DNA from: Chrysochromulina tobinii
Lineage: Eukaryota; Haptophyta; Prymnesiales; Chrysochromulinaceae
Reading direction: 5' to 3'
NCBI GenBank assembly: GCA_001275005.1
Contig: JWZX01001373.1
Span: 1 to 10,284 of the forward strand
Length of the DNA: 10,284 nt
Below, one piece after another: positions 1 to 7,690 of this stretch. Each line of letters begins with the position of its first letter. Positions within the stretch are counted from its first letter, which is position 1. The position numbers and the translations under genes were made by a program. Under the pieces are notes generated by a model. The model was not told the DNA's origin, did no database searches, and was given only the letters and a program-made list of their open reading frames with translations.

Positions 1-2089
1 CCTCGGGCCGCAGCGACGACAGCGCATCCGCGGTGAAGACGTTGCCGTAGCCGCCGCTGCCGATGAGCCTCTGCTCTCCAAAGCCGTCCGTCGCCGCTGC
101 AAGCTCGGCGAGTGTGAGGGCGACGGCCGCAGGCGGCGCCGAGGGTGCCTCCGGGGCCTCCGATGCTGGCGCCGCTTCTGCGGATGCTGAGCCTGCGGCA
201 GGCGGCGACTGTGTGACCTCGAGCAGTGACAGCTTCGACAGGCTGACTTGCATCTCCATCTCCGCCGCGTGCTTGCGACGCAGCTTCTGACTCCCCTGCT
301 TGCGCTTCTTGTGCAAGCGCTCGCGCATCGCCCTCGCCTCCGCCAACACACCCTCGCTCGCGAGTGCGTGGTGCTCCTCGATCGCACCGACCAGGCCCTC
401 GTACTGCGCGGCTGCCATGGCCACACGCAGCGCCTCGTCGGCGGCGGCAGAAGGAGCAGGACACATGAAGTCCTCGTCGCCAGCCGCCGCCGACACCTCG
501 CTGTCCGGCTCGGCGCTGCCACTCGCGGCCGCTGACGCACTCGCTACCGACGCTCTCACCTCGCTCGCCCCTGCCTGCTTGGCTTTGGCTTTCTTGCTCG
601 CTTTCTTCGTGTGCGCATCCTGCTTGTGCGCAGCCTCCGCCTCCTCCTCAGCCAGCAGAGCCGCAGCGGCAAGCTCGGCCGCCCGCTCGGCTGCCGCACG
701 CTCCACAATCGACACCGGAGCGACCGCAGCGATCGTCGCAGGTGCGCTGCGCCGGCTGCGCAGGAATGTTGCAATGATGGTGTGGCCACGGGCCTCTGCG
801 AGATCGAGGGCTGTGCCCGCACCGCATCGCAAGTCGGTGCGTGCGCCTGCATGCACGAGCAGCTTGACTATGTCGCCGTGGCCTTTGTCGCAGGCGGCCA
901 TCAGAGGCGTGGCGCCGTTGCTGGCTGCCTGGTCGACGGCGGCGTGGGCGGCGAGCAGCAGCCGCACGCAGTCGCCGTCGCCTTTGTTGCAGGCGGCCAT
1001 CAGAGGCGTGGCGCCGTTGCTGTCTGCCTGGTCGACGGCGGCGTGGGCGGCGAGCAGCAGCCGCACGCAGCCGCCGTCGCCTTTGTCGCAGGCGACCATC
1101 AGAGACGTGGCGCCGTTGCTGGCTGCCAGGTCGACGGCGGCGTGGGCGGCGAGCAGCAGCTGCACGCAGTCGCCGTTGCCTTTGTTGCAAGCGGCATACA
1201 GAGGCGTGGTGCCGTTGCTGGCTGCCAGGTCGACGGCGGCGTGGGCGGCGAGCAGCAGCTGCACGCAGTCGCCGTTGCCTTTGTTGCAGGCGGTCATCAG
1301 AGGCGTGGCGCCGTTGCTGGCTGCCTGGTCGACGGCGGCGTGGGCGGCGAGCAGCAGCTGCACGCAGTCGCCGTCGCCTTTGATGCAGGCGGCGATCAAA
1401 GGCGTGGCGCCGTTGCTGTCTGCCTTGTCGACGGCGGCGTGGGCGGCGAGCAGCAGCCGCACGCAGTCGCCGTCGCCTTTGTCGCAGGCGGCGATCAAAG
1501 GCGTGATGCTGTTGCTGTCTGCCTTATCGACGGCGGCGTGGGCGGCGAGCAGCAGCTGCACGCCGTCGCCGTCGCCTTTGTTGCAGGCGGCGATCAGTGG
1601 CGTGATGCCGTTGCCGGTAGCCTGGTCGACGGCGGCGTGGGCAGCGAGCAGCAGCTGCACGCTGTCGCCGTGGCCTCTGTCGCAGGCGTAGAGCAGAGGC
1701 GTGACGCCGTTGCTGGCTGCCTGGTCGACGCTGGCGTGGGCGGCGAGCAGGAGCTGTACACAGCCGCCGTTGCCTTTGTCGCAGGCGGCGATCAGAGGCG
1801 TGGCGCCGTTGCTGTCTGCCTTGTCGACGGTGGCGTGGGCAGCGAGCAGCAGCTGCACGCAGCCGCCGTTGCCTTTGTCGCAGGCGGCGTACAGAGGCGT
1901 GACGCCGTTGCCGGTAGCCTGGTCGACGGCGGCCTGGGCGGCCAGCAGCAGCTTCGTGCACTCCATGAATCCGAAGGCACAGGCACGCGCCAAGCAGATG
2001 CCAAGGCCGGCCGCGTCCTTCACGCTGTCGATGAGGCCCACGGCCTTGGCCTCGTCGCCGCGCTGGATCGCGTCGCAAATCGCGTTCAT
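1..2089 (-). CDS. Ankyrin-repeat protein kinase, 3' part outside window
   Basis: The frame is open from the ATG at 2089-2087 to the window edge (696 codons, no stop). Residues 28-60 form a degenerate N-terminal ankyrin cap. Residues 61-423 are eleven 33-residue ankyrin repeats with the NGxTPL...A...G......LLL..A...D pattern, and 424-448 a C-terminal cap (TALDLAEARGH). About 460-510 and 549-623 are Ala/Glu/Lys-rich, probably helical or coiled coil. At about 659 the sequence LTLAELAAATDGFG leads into LIGSGGYGNVF, whose G677, G679, G682 and V684 form a kinase glycine loop; this layout is typical of plant RLK/Pelle or other TKL kinases. The catalytic Lys and the rest of the kinase lie outside the window. 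Ankyrin repeats bind partner proteins, so this is probably a signalling kinase with an N-terminal docking region (inference). An in-frame ATG at 2143 is an alternative start, but 2089 has A at -3 and directly precedes ankyrin-like sequence. Confidence 0.88.
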   Translation of the reverse strand, partial: MNAICDAIQRGDEAKAVGLIDSVKDAAGLGICLARACAFGFMECTKLLLAAQAAVDQATGNGVTPLYAACDKGNGGCVQLLLAAHATVDKADSNGATPLIAACDKGNGGCVQLLLAAHASVDQAASNGVTPLLYACDRGHGDSVQLLLAAHAAVDQATGNGITPLIAACNKGDGDGVQLLLAAHAAVDKADSNSITPLIAACDKGDGDCVRLLLAAHAAVDKADSNGATPLIAACIKGDGDCVQLLLAAHAAVDQAASNGATPLMTACNKGNGDCVQLLLAAHAAVDLAASNGTTPLYAACNKGNGDCVQLLLAAHAAVDLAASNGATSLMVACDKGDGGCVRLLLAAHAAVDQADSNGATPLMAACNKGDGDCVRLLLAAHAAVDQAASNGATPLMAACDKGHGDIVKLLVHAGARTDLRCGAGTALDLAEARGHTIIATFLRSRRSAPATIAAVAPVSIVERAAAERAAELAAAALLAEEEAEAAHKQDAHTKKASKKAKAKQAGASEVRASVASASAAASGSAEPDSEVSAAAGDEDFMCPAPSAAADEALRVAMAAAQYEGLVGAIEEHHALASEGVLAEARAMRERLHKKRKQGSQKLRRKHAAEMEMQVSLSKLSLLEVTQSPPAAGSASAEAAPASEAPEAPSAPPAAVALTLAELAAATDGFGEQRLIGSGGYGNVFTADALSSLRPE
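821..1909 (-). repeat. Eleven 99-bp tandem units encoding ankyrin repeats
   Basis: A landmark in each unit (cagaggcgtg or close variants on the plus strand) falls at 902, 1001, 1100, 1199, 1298, 1397, 1496, 1595, 1694, 1793 and 1892, exactly 99 bp apart with no indel. Units differ by only a handful of substitutions. Most residues usually variable on the ankyrin surface are nearly constant here (VQLLLAAHA...VDQA). Homogeneity at the DNA level points to recent unit duplication or gene conversion, on top of selection to keep the frame. Confidence 0.93.
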
Positions 2090-2512
2090 GGTCCGCTGTG
2101 TGGCTGTGCGTCTCCTCTGCGCGCGCACACACTCGCGAAACATAAGTGGTCAACCGAATGCATGCATTCCGTATCTTCTGTGGATCGTTCCTTTCAGATC
2201 GGGGCATATGAACGTCCTGTGCACTCTCCAGGTAGCCCACTCCCCAAACCGAAAACTTGATCGCGCCCCGGGTAACGCCCCGGGGCTCACTCAATCTGGA
2301 CGCGCGCGTGCACGATGGGATGGTTGCCGCGGACGCACGCGCGGGACGGGCGGGGCGGTGTCATCTATAGTCTCAAGCTCTCGTCGAGACTCGAGACCGT
2401 CGAGACTCGAGACCGGACGTCTCGGGACTGAGTGACCGGTCGTGCGCGTGATGTCGCATAGATAGACACGAAATTTGACCGGCGGGGCGAGACGTTACTG
2501 GACACGAGCTGT
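2090..2512. other. Intergenic: ankyrin-kinase promoter and JmjC 3' flank
   Basis: No convincing gene lies here. The stretch must hold the 3' untranslated region of the JmjC gene (stop at 2513-2515) and the 5' region of the ankyrin-kinase gene. I see no clear TATA box or AATAAA signal on the minus strand. It includes a 16-bp perfect tandem repeat at 2383-2414, described separately. Confidence 0.6.
2383..2414. repeat. Two tandem copies of a 16-bp CTCGAG-containing element
   Basis: The sequence gtcgagactcgagacc occurs twice in perfect tandem (2383-2398 and 2399-2414). Each copy centres on the palindrome CTCGAG, and related cgagac/gtctcg pieces continue to 2425. It lies about 290-310 bp upstream of the ankyrin-kinase ATG, so a regulatory role is possible, but nothing in the sequence proves one. 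Confidence 0.6.
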
Positions 2513-3633
2513 TCACACGAACGAGAAGCGGAACTCCGCAGGCGCAGCAGGCGGCACCGGCGCGGCTGCGCGTCGCGTGCAAGCGCCCGACGAGTTGCGT
2601 CTCTCGAGGGCTGCACCGTCCTCGCCGCCACCGCCAGCGCCGTCATGGGCACGACTTCCACTGCCGGCGCTCCTCCCGCCAGCGCCCCGTGCACCGAGCT
2701 GGTCTGCCTCTCGCAAAGCCTCAGGGTGTCGCGCAGCGAGCACCTCGGCAAAGCGCTCGTGAAGGTGCGGACGGAGAAGCGCGGGCACGCCCGAGATCAA
2801 ATCTCCACACGTGGCGCCGCGACGCAGGTAGGCAAGGATGGCGGCAGCGGCACACGCGGGGGCATAGTTTTGCGTCACAGCAATGCTCGGCTCGAGGTTC
2901 AAACAGCAGTGCCACCTGATGAGGGAGGCCATCAAGTGTCATCAGTGTCATCAGTGGCAATAAGTGTCACTCAGTTGAGCGGCTCGAGGTTCAAGCAGCA
3001 GTGTCACCAGCCCGCTGGTACGAAGAGCAATCAGTGGCAATCAGTGGCAATCAGTGGCAAGCAGTGCCACCAGCCCGCTGGTACGAAGAGCAATCAGTGA
3101 CAATCAATGGCAATCGGTGGCAATCAGTGGCAATCAGTGGCAATCAGTGTCACCAGCCCGCTGGTACGAAGAGCAATCAGTGGCAATCAGTGGCAATCAG
3201 TGGCAAGCAGTGCCACCAGCCCGCTGGTACGAAGAGCAATTCGCCCGGTCCGAGGGTCGCCTCACGAGGCCTGCGCGACGGCGGCGCATCCAACCTCTCC
3301 CTAGACAGCAACGAGTAGAAGACGCGAAACCACTCGTAGAGCGACTCGGGGCTGGTGACGCTTGTGCCGTCGGGGCTCGCGCTCACGCCTGGTGGCGGAT
3401 GGCCTGGGGGCGTGAGGATCCACTTCTTGCGGCCGGCGAGGCACGCGTTCCACGCCGACGTGCCGTTTGGATCCACGTGCCACTTGGAGCCGCTGCGAGT
3501 GCCGCCAATGATGAGCCATCGGTGATCGGGGCGCCACTCGGCCGGCAGCGATGAGAACAGGTCGCGCTCGGGCGCAAAGTAGGGCGGCACTTTATACTCG
3601 TCGGCAAGGGCCACCGCCGCGGCCGACTGCGAG

Positions 3634-3675
<42 letters not shown>

Positions 3676-4511
3676 TCCTCCGACGCCGTCGCCTCCTCCG
3701 ACGCCGACGCCCAAGACGACGCCAGCAAGGGTGATGCCGTCGACGGCACGGGCGCAGCGCGCTTCCCGCCAAACTCCCTGTCGAAGAGGTAGAGCGGTTG
3801 CTCATCCGTCGTGGTGGTGCAGTAGTCGAAGAAATTAGCAAGGCCCATAGCGTAACCGCTGACGTGGAACTCGACCGCATCGCCGAAGCGCTCGCGCAGC
3901 CGCTCAAAAGACCACTGTGAGGCCGCGGGCCACTGCTCGACCAGCCCGGTGATGATCACGGGCTGGTGCGGCGCTTCGAAGCGCTCGGCAAACTGGGCGA
4001 CGCTCAGGCTTGCTGCGGCGACGCGTGGAATGTCCTGCACACGCGACCATGAGCGCGGGATGGCGGCGGTGCCACACTGCCACGGCGCGTAGAGCACGTC
4101 CGAGTAGTAGTAGCAAGCGACGGTGGAGTCAGCATCTGTCTCCAACACGGTGACGGCAGCGGCTGGAGCACGCAAGGCGCCGAGGCGCCATACAAGGTAG
4201 GAGTGACGCCAGCCACGGACGTCCCATCGGAGCCGCGTGCACGATGAGAGCTCCTCAAGCAAACAGGCCTTCCAAAGCTCTTCCGTGTACGCGAGCACGC
4301 GCATCGCCTTGGAGCAAGCGGCCAAGAGCGCCAGCGTGCCTGCAGCGGCGTCGCTGAAGATGCGCAGGAGCAGGTCATCCGGCAAGGCGCGAAGCGTTCC
4401 GAGGGAGACGTCACGAAGGTTGTCGATCGCGCCGCATTCGGATCCTAGGGCGAGCAAGCTGCTGCCGAGCGGCCGCACGCGCAGAGGGTGTGGCTTCACG
4501 GCGAGCGCCAT
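2513..4511 (-). CDS. F-box/JmjC-domain 2-oxoglutarate oxygenase, two exons
   Basis: Exon 1 is 4511-3217 and exon 2 is 2915-2513; joined they give 565 residues. Residues about 36-80 form an F-box (LRALPDDLLLRIFS...), which in known proteins recruits SKP1/Cullin ubiquitin ligases. The JmjC domain spans about 165-450. The iron ligands H345 and D347 lie in WHVDPNGTSAWN and H434 in GWWHC. K362 (GRKKW) with T446 and N448 (AVTQNY) match the 2-oxoglutarate-contacting positions of JMJD6-type enzymes, so all key residues are present once spliced. Expected activity is Fe(II)/2-oxoglutarate-dependent hydroxylation or demethylation of a protein; the substrate is unknown. Oddities: an inserted Ser/Ala-rich loop (about 250-305) with 11 consecutive Ala, a low-complexity C-terminal tail (about 500-565), and an unusual repeat-built intron that splits W432. 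The inserted loop could alternatively be a small unrecognised intron. The start is the first ATG of the frame (G at +4). Confidence 0.88.
2916..3216 (-). other. Intron of the JmjC gene, 301 bp, built of repeats
   Basis: On the minus strand the donor reads GGGCTG|GTGGCACTGC and the acceptor CCTCATCAG|GTGGCACTGC. Removing 2916-3216 joins GG CTG to GTGG in phase and yields GWWHCCLNLEPSIAVTQNY, the expected continuous JmjC core. The length is 3n+1, so retention shifts the frame and stops at 3177. The ten bases after each splice boundary are identical (GTGGCACTGC), like a direct repeat flanking an insertion. Inside are decayed copies of the flanking exon and a CAGTGGCAAT decamer satellite. Confidence 0.87.
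3005..3239 (-). repeat. Composite minisatellite derived from JmjC exon sequence
   Basis: A 26-bp unit, encoding LLFVPAGW on the minus strand, occurs four times without mismatch: 3005-3030, 3068-3093, 3151-3176 and 3214-3239. The last copy is mostly genuine exon 1. The spacers are runs of the decamer cagtggcaat: identical 37-bp spacers at 3031-3067 and 3177-3213, and a 57-bp variant at 3094-3150. Next to the lowest copy, about 2979-3004, lies a close match to the first bases of exon 2 (2891-2915). The spacer decamer also occurs in altered form at 2937-2970. Confidence 0.92.
3633..3665 (-). repeat. Trinucleotide microsatellite encoding poly-alanine
   Basis: Eleven consecutive alanine codons, ten of them GCG plus one GCC, encode residues 283-293 of the JmjC protein. 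They sit in a low-complexity insertion between the early JmjC strands and the YKVPPYF motif. Codons on either side are also Ala/Ser/Val-rich. The pure trinucleotide run is likely to vary in length between alleles. Confidence 0.9.
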
Positions 4512-4834
4512 GTGTGTACCGGTACGTCGCCGTACCGTTCTAGATGCTCGTCACGGCGCGCCCGCTTCAACTTCGGACATCGCCTCACTGTCAGGAGTAG
4601 TGGAGATGGGAGACGCGGTGGCACGGAGTGTGGTCGGATGGGGGTGCATGAGTTTCGTATCTCGCCAGACCCCCCTGGGCGTCTCCAACGTCGCGGACCC
4701 GCATGGTCACCACGATCCACGTGGTCAGACACAGACAGCCCAGTTGAGACAGCCTCGCGACCGGAGCGACTCTCATTCCCCCCTTCCTCACCCCTGCCCT
4801 CAATCCTTGCCCTCGACCCCCACGAGAGTTGCTC
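4512..4834. promoter_or_regulatory. Intergenic: JmjC promoter region and EF-hand 3' flank
   Basis: No gene is supported in these 323 bases. Upstream of the JmjC ATG are a 10-bp palindrome GTACCGGTAC (4516-4525), followed by a further GTACCG (4532-4537), and a G-box-like palindrome CCACGTGG (4717-4724). CACGTG cores are bound by bZIP or bHLH factors in many eukaryotes; use here is inferred only. The 3' part next to the EF-hand stop is pyrimidine-rich on the plus strand (4775-4825). Confidence 0.4.
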
Positions 4835-7002
4835 TTATCGGCCTCGCGCATCTGGAATGGTTGGCGCCGACTTATGGTCCATCTTCATGATGTTCAGTGA
4901 GAACTCATTGTAGGCCATCGTGCCGTCATGGTTGTCGTCACGTGATCGCGCCACCAGCTCGTGGACCTGCTCAAGCGGGACGACCACGCCCCAACTTTGG
5001 ACGGCTTGAAAGAGCTCAGCGGCGGTCACCTTATTAGGCTGCGCCTTCTTGATGCGCACGAAGGCAGCGGACGCGCTCGGGAAGCGTGTGTTCACAGCAA
5101 GCTCGATTTGAGATTGCAGATGGTCGAGCTGTGAAGACGTGGCGAACGCCTGTTCGGTGGTGGCGCCGTGATGCTGTGCTTGGTTGCTGCGCCTCCACTG
5201 CAGCTCCTGCTGCAGCTCCTGCGGCTGAGGGCCCCCCTTCAGGTATTCCCCCTTCAGGTACTCCCCCGTTAGGTCCCCCTCAAGGTCCCCATCCGTCTGC
5301 TCCCACGGCTGCCCCCAGGAGGGCGTGGGTCGCAGGCGAGGTGCAGCTGGATGAGGACCCTCCGAAAACGCGACGCCGGGGCCAAAGGTGCCGCGCAGGT
5401 GATGGCCAGGTGGCTTATCGCCGCTCGTGAGGCGCGAGGTGGGCGCGTCATCAGGCGACATCAGGTGCGGGGCGGCACGCGCGTGCGGCGGCGGCGCTCG
5501 ACAGTGGGTCACCGGCCGATCGCCCAGTGGTGGCTGCAGTGCCAGTGGTGGCCGTGCCGCCGGCCGCTGAGGTCTGGCCGCTGGTCTGACGACGACCGGC
5601 GGCGGGGCGGGCGGTGCTCGAAGGCCCTTTCGGCGCAAGCCATCGCCGTCCGTGACGTCAGTCGTGTCGGAGGCGTGCCAGTTGGCAACAGGCCGATCAC
5701 CAGTTGGGTGGTTATCAACGCCCATCGCCTCCGTGGATTGCATGCCGCGCTTGCCCATGGCAGCCGGCGCTACTGTCTCCCTGGCAAGTGCATCTACAAA
5801 CTCCTCGTAGCTGATGCCGCCGTCTTTGTCCACGTCACAGTGCCTCATGAGGAGAGAGACCGTGCGCCTGTGCACATCGGTGGGGTATCCGGGTGGGGAG
5901 GCGCGAGGGGGGCATTCAAAAGGTGAGCACACATGTGTGGTGGGGGGGTCGAGAGAGGTCGAGTCGAGCTCGAGATTCTCTCGAGATTCTCTCGAGCGGA
6001 GGGCTCGAGGTGGAGATTGAGGTGGAGGCTGAGGCGAAGAGTCCAGAGCGCTCACTCGTCGATTGGGAGATTCCATAGCTCGAGGGCACGCCGAATCTCG
6101 ACGGGCGAGAGGCGTCCGTTCCGGTCGAGGTCGATGGACTGGAAAGCCTTGAACATGTTTCCGGTAGCGAAGCGCGAGTTCAAGCTGTCCGTCGCCATTT
6201 GAATGATTTTCTCTCGCTCCCGCCGCTCCTCCTGCGACTCCTGCTGCTGCTGCTGCTTGTGGGTCGCCTCGGGGTGCTCCGCACGGTCGGCTGCCGCCGC
6301 CACCGCCGCCTCCCGCGCCTCCCAAGGCTTTGTTGCGGCGCGAGGCGCTGCACGGCGCACCGGGCTCTGCGGCCGACGGTGCGACGTGACTCGAGCATCC
6401 GGCGCCTCGTCGTTCCGGTAAGCCTTGAAGATGGACTCTGGACGCAGCCTGGACTCCTGCCGAAGTGCGTCGCGCGTATCGCGCTCTTTTTGCAGGCGGC
6501 TGAGGTAGTTGCCCGCATCCAGCTCGGTCGCCAACGCAAGGCGGCGCATCTGCGCCTTGCGCGAGGATGCCGAGTGACCCAGCGCGCCGTCTTTGGCCGA
6601 GCGCTGCATGGGCGCGGCGCGGTACTGCATGCCGTACGAGCGCTGCCAGCCAAGCTGGTTGCTCGAGCTGGTTCGCCCGAAGTCCACGGACGATTTGAGC
6701 ACCCTGTCGACTTGAGCCCACGGACGGAGTGACGCGGTTGAGCGCAGCACGTGAAGTTCATGCAACAGTGCCTGCGAGACGGCGTGCTGAGACCGCACGT
6801 GCGCCTCCCATGCGTTCCTTGAGCCGTCGCTCGGCGGGCGGCGCGCGAGCGATGTCGCGCTCGCGCTCTTCGACAACTGCGGTGCCGAGCGGTGATGGTG
6901 ATTGTCCGGGTGGACCAGCGACATCGACTCCCCTGTAGCACGACACGTTTTGAAACCGAACCTTTGCGGCGGCCCAGTCTCGTCTCGTTTCGTTGCATGC
7001 AT
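4835..7002 (-). CDS. EF-hand calcium-binding protein, two exons
   Basis: Exon 1 is 7002-6056 and exon 2 is 5867-4835; joined they encode 659 residues. The N-terminal 250 residues are Arg/Ala/Ser/Gln-rich with no recognised domain and end in a charged helical run with five Gln. EF-hand 1 has loop D291-E302 (DLDRNGRLSPVE). EF-hand 2 has loop D327-E338 (DVDKDGGISYEE), directly after the splice junction. A Pro/Arg-rich linker (about 345-570) follows, then a second pair: a degenerate loop at about 589-600 without acidic ligands and a good loop at D626-E637 (DDNHDGTMAYNE). It probably acts as a cytosolic calcium sensor; no signal peptide or membrane span is seen. The linker could hide a further intron, so the length is provisional. 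The start is the first ATG of the exon 1 frame; a Met at residue 27 is an alternative. Confidence 0.84.
5233..5290 (-). repeat. Short imperfect tandem repeats in EF-hand linker
   Basis: Units of 15, 15, 12 and 12 bp, each beginning with ccccc on the plus strand and ending near aggt, lie in tandem. In the gene's frame they encode GEYLKGEYLKG and GDLEGDLTG. All unit lengths are multiples of three, so the frame is kept, as expected for a coding minisatellite in a disordered linker. Confidence 0.75.
5868..6055 (-). other. Intron of the EF-hand gene, 188 bp
   Basis: On the minus strand the donor is GACGA|GTGAGCGC and the acceptor GTGCACAG|GCGCACG. Splicing joins LWNLPIDE to RTVSLLMRHCD, giving the normal spacing between two paired EF-hands. 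Read through, the frame stops at once (TGA at 6054-6052). The intron is pyrimidine-rich on the minus strand and carries an interrupted CTCGAG repeat (ctcgagattct units at 5969-5996, more CTCGAG at 6004). Confidence 0.86.
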
Positions 7003-7690
7003 TCGACAGGTTCAGGGGCCTCAGCAGCATTTCTGTGCGTCGCAGAGTGCCAGTGCAAGCGCGTGACGGCCTAATTTGACACGATACCTCTCGCTACTGT
7101 GGTACGCTCCGGTCCCATCCACACCGCAGGTCAAACAACAGGTCCGCTCGAGAGCCGTACGCCCCGAGCGTCATGCACGCCGTCTTCCTTCTCGCTGCGT
7201 GCTGGGTACATGTACAGCTCTGGTACGGTACAGCTCACAGCGGTGTGTATACGACCCTCTAAACATTAGGTACTATTGTAGTACATGTCGTGTACATTTA
7301 CGGGTTTGAACCCGGATTTGCATACAGTCCACAGTCGCACAGCCACAGGTCGTGGACCGGACAAACGACAATCGGGTCAGACTTGACAGTGAGACCGAAG
7401 ATCGGATAGGTATTTGCACCCCTTTGTCGATTTGTTCCATCGTGACCTATTCGTGACCACAAGTTGGAAGTTGCGTAGACCAGTGAATACTTATACTAGT
7501 GGTGTCATCATAGGCGGATAGGGGAAAAAGAGGACTGACTAGAGGTGTCTCTTATTGGATCCGATTTGTTCGCGTTCTTTTTACGCATACCGATCGCGCC
7601 TACATCACAGAGTTCTCCCTTACACAGGCCCCAAGATCATGTCCAAGACTTGTACCATCTGCCGTGCACATGTGCTAACAGTCCGTGTTC
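7003..7690. other. Intergenic: EF-hand promoter region and gene A 3' flank
   Basis: I find no supported gene here. From about 7250 the base composition is visibly less GC-rich than in the coding regions. GTAC-rich words cluster upstream of the EF-hand gene: ggtacg at 7100, gtacatgtac near 7207, ggtacggtac near 7221, and gtac near 7271, 7281 and 7293. A hairpin-like cgggtttgaacccg lies near 7300. These may be promoter parts, but nothing matches a well-defined element. Confidence 0.5.

Noticed and set aside
300-2260. Long open frames on the plus strand (463 and 549 residues) and a second minus-strand frame over the ankyrin array
   Set aside because: The 99-bp unit is a multiple of three and GC-rich, so any frame free of stops in one unit stays open through all of them. 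Only the minus frame starting at 2089 gives ankyrin motifs and continues into a kinase.
2365-2751. Minus-strand open frame of 128 residues
   Set aside because: It overlaps the JmjC exon 2 frame, which gives conserved JmjC sequence; this one is Arg/Ser-rich with no motif.
3001-3554. Plus-strand open frames encoding repeated SPARWYEEQSVAISGNQW-like protein
   Set aside because: They are translations of the intron minisatellite, whose minus-strand copies clearly derive from JmjC exon sequence.
5868-6721. Upstream part of the minus-strand open frame that runs 6721-4835
   Set aside because: Upstream of 5867 it overlaps the EF-hand exon 1 in a different frame and then reads the intron; only its portion below 5867 joins the EF-hand protein by splicing.
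7240-7325. tRNA-like T-arm (ggtttgaaccc and its complement)
   Set aside because: No seven-base loop with a five-base stem can be drawn, and no acceptor stem or A box lies at the right distance on either strand.
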